A DNA stretch of 64,000 nt, from NCBI GenBank assembly GCA_027486795.1, contig JAIXOI010000035.1, positions 186,001 through 250,000 on the forward strand, read 5' to 3'. Source of the DNA: Sphingobacteriales bacterium. Lineage in GTDB: Bacteria; Bacteroidota; Bacteroidia; Chitinophagales; CAIOSU01. Each line of letters starts with the position of its first letter. Within the stretch, counting starts at the first letter, position 1. The notes beneath the pieces were generated by a model. The model ran no database searches and was not told where the DNA came from. It saw only the letters and a list, made by a program, of their open reading frames with translations. Made by a program: the position numbers and the translations under genes. This document shows positions 16,514-24,472 of the stretch, piece after piece.

Positions 16514-16915
16514 CTATTCTACCACAGCCTGTATCAACTTATCGGCCCATAAACGTTTCTTGTCATACACCTCTTTGCGAGTAATCAACACATCCCCATC
16601 CATATAGTTTACCTCTGGGTCATAAACTACAAACATTTTAAACGTAGTGTTAATAAAAATAGTAGGATTACCGATGTGGTTTTTAATTCCCATAATTCTT
16701 GCTGCTGCTAAGTTTTTGTTTTCAGGCACTAGGTTGATGTAGTACCAAACTGCTTTTTCAAACTCCCACTCCCATTCCAATTTTTTGGCTCGCTCAAAAT
16801 TATAGGGTGTTTCGTATGCCCAATCGGCATCAAATGGGGGCTTGGCCGGCGGCTGCGCATACAAACCAGCGCCAAACAACAAAAACAATAAGGTAAACTG
16901 AATAATTTTCATCAT
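16514..16915 (-). CDS. Secreted or periplasmic protein of unknown function
   Basis: The start is taken at the double Met (16915/16912) because MKIIQFTLLFLLFGAGLYAQ is a clean signal peptide with an AQ cleavage site; an open frame extends 14 codons further. The mature part of about 113 residues is rich in Trp and Tyr (ADWAYETPYNFERAKKLEWEWEFE) with helical, TPR-like content (KAVWYYINLVPENKNLAAARIMG). No family was recognised. It lies 18 bases upstream of the lipoprotein gene on the same strand, so the two may share a transcript. Confidence 0.65.
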   Translation of the reverse strand: MMKIIQFTLLFLLFGAGLYAQPPAKPPFDADWAYETPYNFERAKKLEWEWEFEKAVWYYINLVPENKNLAAARIMGIKNHIGNPTIFINTTFKMFVVYDPEVNYMDGDVLITRKEVYDKKRLWADKLIQAVVE

Positions 16916-17085
16916 CAGCAAAGCTACTATATCGCTTCTAACTGTATGCACTGACAATTAATATGCCAAATAGCAACAGTCTATATAATTATACAATTCT
17001 CAATGAATCAAGAAAGTCAGATAATTATTAGTATAATACACTAGCAATTCATTATCTTTTCGGCGCAAAAAATATTTTACGTCAT

Positions 17086-17280
17086 ATGACATCCAATTTG
17101 CTCATTTTTGGGGGTATTGCATTTGGCTATATTTTCTTCTCCATACTATATTACAACTACGTAAGTGGCATCGAAAACGATGATGCGAGGAAACGCGCGC
17201 AAAATATTTTCATAACCATTAACATCCTCCTAGTAAGCACAGCTTTGGCTTACGCTTATATATCGTTTTCACATACATAA
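17086..17280 (+). CDS. Small two-helix membrane protein
   Basis: The 64-residue protein has two hydrophobic segments (about residues 4-27 and 44-61) joined by a charged loop, SGIENDDARKRAQN. Start and stop are clean, and it is separated from neighbours by AT-rich gaps. No family was recognised. A 9-bp inverted repeat (GGTCAAAAA / TTTTTGACC, 17295-17333, long loop) lies just downstream and might end its transcript, but weakly. Confidence 0.55.
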   Translation: MTSNLLIFGGIAFGYIFFSILYYNYVSGIENDDARKRAQNIFITINILLVSTALAYAYISFSHT

Positions 17281-17418
17281 CTGCTGTTTTTGAAGGTCAA
17301 AAAAATATTCGTCGAGTATCGAACTTTTTGACCCAAAATATCTTTATTATAGTATATCAAGCCCTAAGAAATTGCTATGTACATGAAGCACTTTTAATAA
17401 CAGGTTGTGGATAAATAG

Positions 17419-17449
17419 TTGAAAATGTGGAAAACAACCTTTATTTTTG
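17419..17449 (+). promoter_or_regulatory. rpoD promoter (Bacteroidetes type)
   Basis: TTG (17419-17421), a 20-base spacer and TATTTTTG (17442-17449) fit the sigma-ABfr consensus. The rpoD ATG is 54 bases downstream of the -7 box. The primary sigma factor may thus read its own promoter. Confidence 0.6.
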
Positions 17450-17503
17450 GTTAAATCACGCTGTTACATAACTATCGAAGCCCCAACCACCTAAAACTTC
17501 CAT

Positions 17504-18373
17504 ATGCGCCAGCTTAAGATCACTAAGTCTATCACCAACCGTGAAAGTCCATCTTTAGAGAAGTATTTGCAAGAAATCGGCAAAGTTGAGCTGATTAAAC
17601 CGGATGAAGAAGTAGTACTAGCCCGAAGAATACGTGAAGGCGATAAAGCAGCCTTAGAGAAACTTACCAAGGCCAATTTGCGTTTCGTGGTTTCCGTTGC
17701 CAAACAATATCAAAACCAAGGTTTGTCGCTTAGCGACCTAATTAATGAGGGTAATCTTGGCCTTATAAAAGCTGCCCAGCGTTTTGACGAAACCAGGGGT
17801 TTCAAATTCATTTCTTACGCAGTTTGGTGGATTCGTCAGAGCATCCTACAATCATTGGCCGAGCAATCGCGCATTGTACGCCTTCCGCTAAATAAAGTAG
17901 GTTCGCTAAACAAAATCAATAAAGCTTTCTCTGCTCTGGAGCAAGAATATGAGCGTGAGCCAACCGCTGAAGAACTTGCCGAAATGCTCGAAATTGGCAT
18001 TGATGAAGTTAAAAGTACGCTAAATGTATCTTCAAGACACATTTCAATGGATGCTCCGTTCGCCGAAGGTGAAGATAATGCACTAATTGACATCCTTGAA
18101 AATCCGAACAGCGAAAAGACCGATCAGCAGTTAGATCACTTGGATTCGTTGCGCGAGGAAATACGCCGTTCGCTATCAGGACTCACTGACCGTCAACGAG
18201 ATGTGATAAATCTTTACTTCGGAATTGGTACAGATAGTTGTATGTCACTTGAGGATATTGGAGAGCGTTTTGACCTCACCAGAGAGCGCGTAAGGCAAAT
18301 AAAAGACAAGGCAATAAATAAACTTCGCACAACTTCTCGCTCGAAGTTTTTAAAAGAGTACTTAGGTCATTAA
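17504..18373 (+). CDS. rpoD: Primary RNA polymerase sigma factor
   Basis: The 289-residue protein is the short housekeeping sigma-70 of Bacteroidetes (sigma-ABfr type), which lacks region 1.1. Region 1.2 is seen in [19 protein letters not shown]. Region 2 has [18 protein letters not shown] and [15 protein letters not shown] for core binding and -10 recognition. Region 3 follows, then region 4.2 with [20 protein letters not shown] for -33 contact. This protein is expected to read the TTG/TAnnTTTG promoters listed here. gap follows 31 bases later. Confidence 0.96.
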   Translation: MRQLKITKSITNRESPSLEKYLQEIGKVELIKPDEEVVLARRIREGDKAALEKLTKANLRFVVSVAKQYQNQGLSLSDLINEGNLGLIKAAQRFDETRGFKFISYAVWWIRQSILQSLAEQSRIVRLPLNKVGSLNKINKAFSALEQEYEREPTAEELAEMLEIGIDEVKSTLNVSSRHISMDAPFAEGEDNALIDILENPNSEKTDQQLDHLDSLREEIRRSLSGLTDRQRDVINLYFGIGTDSCMSLEDIGERFDLTRERVRQIKDKAINKLRTTSRSKFLKEYLGH

Positions 18374-18378
18374 CTTTG
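18371..18378 (+). promoter_or_regulatory. Possible -7 element of the gap promoter
   Basis: TAACTTTG matches TAnnTTTG exactly and ends 26 bases before the gap ATG, overlapping the rpoD stop codon. No TTG is found at the expected upstream spacing, so gap may have its own start in addition to read-through from rpoD. Confidence 0.4.
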
Positions 18379-18404
18379 CGGTCTACTAACTAAGACCTTG
18401 CAAC

Positions 18405-19853
18405 ATGGCTAAACATTATGAGTCGGAACTCACAGATTGGATCCGGCAGGAAAAGCTCGCAATTGAGCTTACCAAACTGGTTGGAGAATTATGGCTTGAT
18501 CGCTCAATTGAGTTGATTATTTTTCGTCGTAAAGTATTTGATAACAGTGTAAGTGAGATTCTTAATGACCATTTGTATGCCCAGCGCTACACCAAACTAC
18601 CTATCACTATTGATGTAAGCGTGCTGTTAGCTAAAACCATTGCCGAGCAGCAGCTTCCACCTGCCCGTATTGACATTGGCCGCCTTGGCAGCGAGTGGAT
18701 AAAAGAAGGCTCTAACTACGGTAGCGTAGCCGAATTTGTGGTTGCGAAGCTAACGGGCATTGTGGGCAACACTGAATTTGTGCTAAAACCAAAGGATGTA
18801 GTACTCTACGGATTTGGCCGTATTGGCCGCTTGGCTGCTCGCGTGCTAATTGCAGAGGCCGGAAAAGGGGAACAATTGCGCTTGAAAGCAATTGTAACGC
18901 GCGAAAATACAGGTGAAGATATTTTAAAACGTGCCAATTTACTTCGGAAAGACTCCGTGCACGGCAAGATGCACGGAACTATAGTTGACGATTTGGAAAA
19001 CAACTCCCTTATCATCAATGGGCAAGTTGTTAAAATGATCTATTCTAATGCTCCTGGTTCTGTTGATTTTACCGAGTATGGCATTGAAGATGCGCTTTTA
19101 ATTGATAACACTGGTGTTTGGCGCGACCGTGCAGGATTAGAAAAGCACCTAAACAGCAAAGGTATTAGCAAGGTATTGCTAACTGCCCCTGGGAAAGGTG
19201 ATATCCCGAACATTGTTTATGGTGTAAACCAAGAAGATTTTGAGCCAAATGGTGATACGGTATATAGTGCAGCCAGCTGTACTACCAATGCCATAACCCC
19301 AATATTGAAGGTAATTGAAGATAAATTAGGCATTGAGCGCGGCCACATTGAAACTGTGCACTCCTATACTAACGACCAGAACTTGCTGGACAACTACCAT
19401 AAAAAATACCGTAGAGGCAAATCGGCTGCTATGAATATGGTAATTACCGAAACCGGCGCTGCCAGCGCCATTAAAAAGGTACTGCCGCTGCTCACAAAAG
19501 ATATTACAGGTAATGCGGTACGTGTACCCACCCCTAACGTATCGTTGGCTATCTTGAATTTGCAATTGAAAAATCCGGCCAGCAGGGATGAGGTCAACGA
19601 AATTCTTCGCTTGGCATCTATGCAAGGCGACTTGTGCGAGCAAATTGATTATTCTATATCCAATGAGCTGGTATCAACTGATATTATTGGCAACCCACAC
19701 GCCAATGTAATTGATAGCCCAGCCACCATTGGAAGCAACGATGGCAAAAGCATAGTAATATACGCTTGGTACGATAACGAATACGGCTATACACGTCAAG
19801 TTATTCGCCTTGCGAAATACTTGTGCAACGTAATTCGTTTAAGGTACTATTGA
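18405..19853 (+). CDS. gap: Glyceraldehyde-3-phosphate dehydrogenase, long form
   Basis: The 482-residue protein has a helical N-terminal extension of about 130 residues before the NAD-binding fold, which begins at DVVLYGFGRIGRLAARVL. The catalytic Cys292 lies in AASCTTNAITPI, and the His pair partner in ETVHSYTNDQN. Usual GAPDH is about 335 residues. Long forms of about 480 residues with this extension are known in Bacteroidetes and some Proteobacteria; the extension's job is unclear. It acts in glycolysis or gluconeogenesis. It follows rpoD and is closed by a strong terminator. Confidence 0.93.
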   Translation: MAKHYESELTDWIRQEKLAIELTKLVGELWLDRSIELIIFRRKVFDNSVSEILNDHLYAQRYTKLPITIDVSVLLAKTIAEQQLPPARIDIGRLGSEWIKEGSNYGSVAEFVVAKLTGIVGNTEFVLKPKDVVLYGFGRIGRLAARVLIAEAGKGEQLRLKAIVTRENTGEDILKRANLLRKDSVHGKMHGTIVDDLENNSLIINGQVVKMIYSNAPGSVDFTEYGIEDALLIDNTGVWRDRAGLEKHLNSKGISKVLLTAPGKGDIPNIVYGVNQEDFEPNGDTVYSAASCTTNAITPILKVIEDKLGIERGHIETVHSYTNDQNLLDNYHKKYRRGKSAAMNMVITETGAASAIKKVLPLLTKDITGNAVRVPTPNVSLAILNLQLKNPASRDEVNEILRLASMQGDLCEQIDYSISNELVSTDIIGNPHANVIDSPATIGSNDGKSIVIYAWYDNEYGYTRQVIRLAKYLCNVIRLRYY

Positions 19854-19861
19854 GTTTGTTG

Positions 19862-19878
19862 GTAGTAAATAGTAACTA
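19862..19878. repeat. Short degenerate 7-bp repeat
   Basis: GTAGTAA and ATAGTAA lie head to tail, followed by part of a third unit (CTA), nine bases after the gap stop codon. On the minus strand the words read like those at 41751-41785 and 43220-43240 (TTACTAT, TTACTAC). Two units alone would not be significant; it is listed for its likeness to the clearer arrays. Confidence 0.4.
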
Positions 19879-19900
19879 TCATTTTGATAACAAAAAACTT

Positions 19901-19934
19901 AAAACGGGTTAGCTTTTAGCTGGCCCGTTTTTTT
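19901..19934 (+). terminator. Strong intrinsic terminator after gap
   Basis: AAAACGGG pairs with CCCGTTTT, two G-U pairs follow, then AGCT pairs with AGCT around a TTT loop: a 14-bp stem followed by a run of T (19928-19934). It ends the rpoD-gap unit. Confidence 0.85.
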
Positions 19935-19970
19935 ATTTTACTTTGGCTAAACCAACACACACTTTTAGCA

Positions 19971-20459
19971 ATGGATAATTTTACTTTCATAACACCCATT
20001 GAAGTTATTGAGCAAGGTATGAAGCGCCATGTAACCTTTATACCGGATAATGTGGTTAAGGAACTGGAAATAAAAGCCAATACACGTTTGCTGGTAACTA
20101 TTAATAGCCAAACCTTCAGGCTTGCCGCCATTAGCAACGGTGAGGGGCAGTATTTTATCCACTTAGGGCAGCCGTTAAGAAATGAGACAGGGATAAAGGA
20201 TAGCTTAAGGCCACATGAATTTACCATTGCCATTGACCCCAACCCCACTGATATTGGTTTGCCGGAAGAATTGGAAGCGGCGCTTGATTTAGATGAGGAG
20301 GCCCACGAAGTTTTCGACTCATTGCCTGCTGGCATGCAGCGCTCGCTTTGCTACTACGTTAACTCAGCAAAACGAATTGAGACTCGCATAAAAAGGGCAC
20401 TTGAGCTAGCTGAAAAGCTACGCACCCGAACCTTATACTCAATGAAAAACAAAGATTAA
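19971..20459 (+). CDS. YdeI/OmpD-associated family protein with DUF1905-like N-terminus
   Basis: The 162-residue protein has an N-terminal beta-rich DUF1905-like half and a C-terminal helical YdeI-like half containing LPEELEAALDLDEEAHEVF, FDSLPAGMQRSLCYYVNSAK and IETRIKRALELAEKL. This arrangement occurs in proteins annotated as bacteriocin-protection or YdeI/OmpD-associated. The biochemical function is not established. It is cytoplasmic by sequence. A gene-end hairpin follows at once. Confidence 0.8.
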   Translation: MDNFTFITPIEVIEQGMKRHVTFIPDNVVKELEIKANTRLLVTINSQTFRLAAISNGEGQYFIHLGQPLRNETGIKDSLRPHEFTIAIDPNPTDIGLPEELEAALDLDEEAHEVFDSLPAGMQRSLCYYVNSAKRIETRIKRALELAEKLRTRTLYSMKNKD

Positions 20460-20478
20460 CCAATCTGCCAGAAAACAA

Positions 20479-20509
20479 CAGGGGCCTGCTCACTTTGAGC
20501 TGGCCCCTG
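20479..20509. terminator. Bidirectional terminator between convergent genes
   Basis: CAGGGGCC pairs with GGCCCCTG and GCTCA with TGAGC around a CTT loop, with one T-T mismatch: about 13 bp of stem. It lies between the convergent YdeI-like and DUF2911 genes and may serve both. Confidence 0.75.
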
Positions 20510-20535
20510 ATAATAATGTTTAAAACAGCTTTTGC

Positions 20536-21390
20536 CTATTTCATTTTTTTCCACTCTTCAATAGAGGCAGTGTTCATTTTTACATAGTCATCATTTTTAG
20601 CTTCAAGTGCCTTTTTGGTAGACAGTTCGGCTGTAGCAATGGCCCCTTTGTAATCTTTCAAACCAGCTTGAATCAAAGCCTTTTGACGCAGCATCCAAAA
20701 AGTTGGCTCTTGAGCTGCAAAAGCCAAGTTAATCCACTCCAATGCCTGAGTCAAATCACGGTTGGTGTCATAATAGTAACGCGCAGAGGCGAAGTAAACA
20801 CTTGGACTAACGCCTGCTGTTTGTGTTTTTATCTTGTCCATTACCACAGCATCAACTTCCGTAACAATAGTAAATTGCACTGCGGTCTTCTCCCAAACCA
20901 ACTCCACTGTGGCTTCGCCGATTTTAAGGTTGGTGAAATTGAAAGTAAGTGTCTCAACAAAGTCGTTAACAGGCTTAGCATCAACTACTATGCGCAGTGC
21001 GTCCTTTTCTTCCTTGTAAGTGCTTGCCGATGCTTTTAAATCAGTATTGAAGGCAATTACCCAAGTGTCTTTGGCCGGTATGGTAAAGATGGAATAGTCG
21101 CCAGCCTTAATTTCCTTTCCGTTGATTTTAACATTTTCGGTAAAGGTTATTTTGGTAGCAGCATTGGCACCTGTGCGCCACACTTTGCTAAACGGAACAA
21201 GATCGCCATAAACGGTCCTGCCCTTAGCACTTGGGCGAGAATAGCTGATGGATACATCTGCAAAGCCTATCCTTTGAGATACCGTACCTAATGGACTTGG
21301 CGCAGGTAAATCAATTTGGGCTGTAGCCGAAATACCGGAAACAACCATAAGGCATAAAATAAGGGCACAGATACTATAATTGTAGTTCAT
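20536..21390 (-). CDS. DUF2911 exported protein with TPR-like tail
   Basis: The start at 21390 or two codons earlier (21396) gives a signal peptide ending ISATAQ. The mature N-terminal half is the DUF2911 domain, with SPLGTVSQRIG, SISYSRPSAKGRTVYGDLVP, VWRTGANAATKITF and AGDYSIFTIP. This beta-rich domain is very common in Bacteroidetes and has no assigned activity. The C-terminal 90 residues are helical and TPR-like (YYYDTNRDLTQALEWINLA). The protein is probably periplasmic. It is a single-gene unit sharing the terminator at 20479. Confidence 0.88.
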   Translation of the reverse strand: MNYNYSICALILCLMVVSGISATAQIDLPAPSPLGTVSQRIGFADVSISYSRPSAKGRTVYGDLVPFSKVWRTGANAATKITFTENVKINGKEIKAGDYSIFTIPAKDTWVIAFNTDLKASASTYKEEKDALRIVVDAKPVNDFVETLTFNFTNLKIGEATVELVWEKTAVQFTIVTEVDAVVMDKIKTQTAGVSPSVYFASARYYYDTNRDLTQALEWINLAFAAQEPTFWMLRQKALIQAGLKDYKGAIATAELSTKKALEAKNDDYVKMNTASIEEWKKMK

Positions 21391-21538
21391 AGTCAAAATT
21401 TTGGGTTGGTTAATTCATGCGGATAACCCTATTTGTTGGGTTAATGTTTTCTAAAGGTATACAATTCAATCTGCCGCAATGGTCTTATCGTAAATTGCTT
21501 AACAAGAGTTAAAAATCTATTTCGTTGGACTAAGCAGA

Positions 21539-22111
21539 TTATTGACCGTAGGGTGATTTGTAGTTTTTGGTAAACTCTTCGTAAGGAGTTGTTTTGTTAT
21601 GGTTGCCACCATAATATTTTAGCATTTGATCAAACTGCTCAGGGCGCAAAAAACCAGGTACCAAGCCAATACGACCATACTGCTCGTCTAACACAACTGT
21701 TGATGGATAACTGAGTTTACCATCCAAAAGCTTTGCTGCAAAAGCATGGTAGCCTTTATTGCTTGCAGGGTTGGTTACTACAAACTCGTAATCAACGCCC
21801 TGGAAAGTAAGCTTATCGGTCATTTCGGCATTCAACTTAACCGCGTAATAGTTGGCATTAACATACTCAATAATAATAGGGTCGCTAAAAGTTTGCTTGT
21901 CCATTACTTTGCACCAGCCGCACCAATCAGTATATACATCTATTATCATTTTCTTTGGCTTCTTAGCATTGAGCTTAACAGCTTGCTCAAAGGTCATCCA
22001 ATTAATACCAACGCCTTCTTGAGGCTTATTTACCCCTTCAGCGTTAATGGTTATAAACGCCGTAAGAGCAACAAACAAAACAGTAATTACTGCTATAGTA
22101 TAAAATTTCAT
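21539..22111 (-). CDS. Periplasmic thioredoxin-like protein
   Basis: The 190-residue protein has an N-terminal hydrophobic signal segment (residues about 4-24) and a thioredoxin fold with the redox motif WCGWC (DVYTDWCGWCKVMDKQTF) and the cis-Pro loop YPSTVVLDE. It resembles the DUF255/thioredoxin_7 group of exported Bacteroidetes thioredoxins. It probably reduces or isomerises disulfides outside the cytoplasm, relevant to the many Cys-rich surface proteins in this window. The C-terminal 40 residues are polar with no known domain. Confidence 0.87.
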   Translation of the reverse strand: MKFYTIAVITVLFVALTAFITINAEGVNKPQEGVGINWMTFEQAVKLNAKKPKKMIIDVYTDWCGWCKVMDKQTFSDPIIIEYVNANYYAVKLNAEMTDKLTFQGVDYEFVVTNPASNKGYHAFAAKLLDGKLSYPSTVVLDEQYGRIGLVPGFLRPEQFDQMLKYYGGNHNKTTPYEEFTKNYKSPYGQ

Positions 22112-22205
22112 TTAAGTCTGTTTAAGTACTATTCGCTAATTTACTAAGGAAAAACAAATATCGCACCAAAATAAGTTCAATTATGTCCTGTCCTATAAAA
22201 GCAAA

Positions 22206-22237
22206 TGCCCGAAACCACATAATTAGTGGTTCGGGCA
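22206..22237 (-). terminator. Terminator after the YrdC-family gene
   Basis: TGCCCGAAACCAC and GTGGTTCGGGCA form a 12-bp stem with one bulged A around ATAATTA. On the minus strand it is followed by a T-rich stretch. It lies 30 bases after the YrdC-family stop. Confidence 0.7.
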
Positions 22238-22266
22238 CGCTTGTTAAATATTGTTACCGCAATTTA

Positions 22267-22887
22267 TTATATAACCTCTACTTCACCTTTACCTTCACGA
22301 ACTAATTCTGGCTCTTCGCCAGTTGCATCAATTACTGTCGAGGCTTCTAAGCTACCTGGGCCGCCATCAATTACGCAATCTACGTGCTTGTAATAGCGTT
22401 CGTAAATTTCCTCAGGGTCGGTTAAGTATTCGCGCAATGGGTCGTTTTTGTCGTGCACCGAGGTAGCAATTAAGGGATTGCCAAGTTCTTTTACCAATGC
22501 GCGGGCAATGTTATTGTCAGGCACTCTAATACCCACTGTACCCTTTTTAAAATCGAATAGGCGGGTCACATTTTTATTGGCGTTTAATATATAGGTGTAA
22601 GGGCCCGGCAAAGTTGCTTTCATCATTTTGAATACAGACTTACTGAAATCAGTACTGTATTCACTAATGTGGCTCAAATCATAACAAACTAGCGAAAAAT
22701 GGGCTTCTTTAGGATTTACACCCTTTAGCCTGGCAATTTTTTCGATTGCCTTTTTATTATTCAAGTCGCAACCAAAAGTGTATATCGTGTCGGTTGGATA
22801 AACAATGATTCCGCCTTTGCGAAGTATGTCAATTACCTGAGCAATCTTCCTAGCATCAGGATTGTCTGGGTGAATGGTTAACAACAT
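22267..22887 (-). CDS. Sua5/YciO/YrdC-family threonylcarbamoyl-AMP synthase-like protein
   Basis: The start is placed at MLLTIHPDNPDARK (22887), because the ten codons before it are not conserved in style; the longer frame begins at 22917. The 206-residue protein is one YrdC domain with GGIIVYPTDTIYTFGCD, ARLKGVNPKEAHFSLVC, FKKGTVGIRVPD and PLIATSVHDKND. True TsaC proteins make the threonylcarbamoyl-AMP used for tRNA t6A. The KxR/SxN set suggests a YciO/YrdC short form, so the exact activity is uncertain. Notably mtaB, which modifies t6A, also lies in this window. Confidence 0.85.
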   Translation of the reverse strand: MLLTIHPDNPDARKIAQVIDILRKGGIIVYPTDTIYTFGCDLNNKKAIEKIARLKGVNPKEAHFSLVCYDLSHISEYSTDFSKSVFKMMKATLPGPYTYILNANKNVTRLFDFKKGTVGIRVPDNNIARALVKELGNPLIATSVHDKNDPLREYLTDPEEIYERYYKHVDCVIDGGPGSLEASTVIDATGEEPELVREGKGEVEVI

Positions 22888-23003
22888 ATGTTTTATAGAG
22901 TTTAATAAGGTAATCAAATTAACACTCGTGATTTTCTAATTTAACATTCAATAGTTAAATCAACAAATCAATACAGGCATTTATTGCGTTAAAGTATGTT
23001 ATA

Positions 23004-23357
23004 CTACTTCCGTTTGCAGCAGCCATCTAATTTAGCATAGTCTTCAGCCTGAGGTTGCACGCCATCAGCAGCATATCCGGTGCCAAGTATTATCTTTTTT
23101 ATGTCTTCACTATTTATTTTTTTAGGATTAAATACGACGTGAATAGTCTGTGCCTCAATATCTAGTTTTACATTTTTCACTCCAGGAGCGGCAAACAGTG
23201 CGATTTCAACTCTTGGCTTACAACTTTCGCAATGGTTGCAATGATCACAAAATACCTCGGTTTTTATTGTAACTTCCGCTGATTTGCCGTTGCTTTGAGC
23301 GGTGATTTTAATCGAGTAAAATGAGGCGATTAAGATAACGGTGTAAATGAATTTCAC
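23004..23357 (-). CDS. Exported heavy-metal-associated (HMA) domain protein
   Basis: The 117-residue protein has a signal peptide ending ITAQ and an HMA fold (VTIKTEVFCDHCNHCESC, then VKNVKLDIEAQTIHVVFNPKKI). Instead of one CxxC it has four Cys and two His close together (CDHCNHCESC), and CysCys again near the C-terminus (DGCCKRK), so it may bind more than one metal ion or a cluster. It is probably a periplasmic metal chaperone or sink for copper or a similar ion; which metal cannot be told from sequence. No efflux pump is adjacent. Confidence 0.82.
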   Translation of the reverse strand: MKFIYTVILIASFYSIKITAQSNGKSAEVTIKTEVFCDHCNHCESCKPRVEIALFAAPGVKNVKLDIEAQTIHVVFNPKKINSEDIKKIILGTGYAADGVQPQAEDYAKLDGCCKRK

Positions 23358-23764
23358 AATTTCGGTTTTTGGTAGTTACGAAAAATAATTGCCAATACGA
23401 GATGAACGATTAAAGGTTTCCGTTCATTGTTGCTACAATATAACCTATAACGTAACACACTGTATGTGAGCTTGATTTTTTATAGGGTATGTTATTGTTG
23501 TTGCCAAGTAAAGTTCAAGATTTTCGCAGCCCACTTTCTTTTGATTAGTTGATATCTGTGTTGGGGAAGTAATAATTTATACACATCAAACGCTACAAGC
23601 CAAAGAATATAACTTTATGTGCAATACTGAGAGTAGAAACGCTGTAAAAGATAAATAACAGAGTTATACACAATTAAAGTAGTTTACCGAAAGTAATTTT
23701 CAGGATACAAACTTGCAGTTTGCTGAGAATAACTTAATTTTAAGGGAACCATAATCTAACCTGC
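23358..23764. other. 407-base intergenic region
   Basis: AT-rich sequence between the divergent HMA and MerR genes. No open frame longer than about 20 codons with a usable start is apparent, and no tRNA-like fold or strong hairpin was found. Its right end holds a promoter-like pair for the MerR gene (23713-23742). Confidence 0.6.
23713..23742 (+). promoter_or_regulatory. Possible MerR-gene promoter
   Basis: TTG (23713-23715), a 19-base spacer and TAATTTTA (23735-23742, one mismatch to TAnnTTTG). It lies 22 bases before the TTG start codon, which gives modest support for that start. Confidence 0.35.
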
Positions 23765-24100
23765 TTGCCTTACAAAGAAAAAGAAATAACCAAGCTATAC
23801 TACTCCATAGGAGAGGTGGCGAAGATGTTTGATGTATCAGCATCATTAATAAGGTATTGGGAGCAAGAATTTGACATCCTTAAGCCTAAAAAAAACAATA
23901 AAGGTAATCGCCTCTTTACGCCCGAAGATTTAGATAACCTCAAGCTTATTTACAACCTGGTAAAAGAGCGTGGGTTTACGTTGGATGGAGCAAAGAAGAA
24001 ACTAAAAGAAAACCCTGATAGCTCAGTTGACAACCACAGGGTGCGCGAAACTTTGCTTAACCTGCGAGAACTATTGGTGCAAATAAGGGGCGAGCTGTAA
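23765..24100 (+). CDS. MerR-family transcriptional regulator
   Basis: The 111-residue protein begins at a TTG; no upstream ATG is available before a stop, and the first internal ATG would cut into the helix-turn-helix. The winged-helix MerR DNA-binding region is clear: YYSIGEVAKMFDVSASLIRYWE, FDILKPKKNNKGNRLFTPED and LDNLKLIYNLVKERGFTLDGAKK. A short C-terminal helix follows for dimerisation. There is no effector domain or Cys set for metals, so it is the small Bacteroidetes type and not a metal sensor, although an HMA gene lies upstream in the opposite direction. Target genes are unknown. Confidence 0.88.
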   Translation: MPYKEKEITKLYYSIGEVAKMFDVSASLIRYWEQEFDILKPKKNNKGNRLFTPEDLDNLKLIYNLVKERGFTLDGAKKKLKENPDSSVDNHRVRETLLNLRELLVQIRGEL

Positions 24101-24103
24101 ATG

Positions 24104-24460
24104 TTAGTTAGCTGTTTCCTTTGAGTTTTTTTCAACCTTTTCTTTGAGCAAAGCAAGTTCTTGACTGAGTGTTTTGTTTTGTTGGTGCAACCTTGAAGCA
24201 ACCTTGGATAAGTGCAATAGATAAACCAAAATAATAAATATTGCCGCTGTAAACACCAAGTTGGGTGCTTGATATACGCCAAGTGCGTGTGCTACAATTT
24301 CTAAACCGTCTCGCCAGAAGGAAAATATCAGCAAAACAATGGTACTAAATATCCAAACAAAAGAATATTCCTCGCGTAACTTCCCTTTAATTATTTGGCG
24401 GCCAATATATAGCAAAAACAACAAGCTGGCTGCTATTGCAAGTATCTGTATAATGGGCAT
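24104..24460 (-). CDS. DUF2304 membrane protein
   Basis: The 118-residue protein has three hydrophobic segments (about residues 4-20, 35-50 and 65-82), with the DUF2304 pattern REEYSFVWIFSTIVLL in the middle, and ends in a coiled-coil-like helix (LHQQNKTLSQELALLKEKVEK). DUF2304 proteins are regularly encoded next to polyprenyl-phosphate GT2 enzymes, as here with a 12-base gap, and probably assist them in the membrane. It converges on the MerR gene with a three-base gap. Confidence 0.85.
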   Translation of the reverse strand: MPIIQILAIAASLLFLLYIGRQIIKGKLREEYSFVWIFSTIVLLIFSFWRDGLEIVAHALGVYQAPNLVFTAAIFIILVYLLHLSKVASRLHQQNKTLSQELALLKEKVEKNSKETAN

Positions 24461-24472
24461 GGCTTGTAGCTT

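Noticed and set aside
17295-17333. Inverted repeat GGTCAAAAA / TTTTTGACC considered as a terminator or operator
   Set aside because: Arms are short and AT-rich with a 21-base loop; too weak to list as its own feature.
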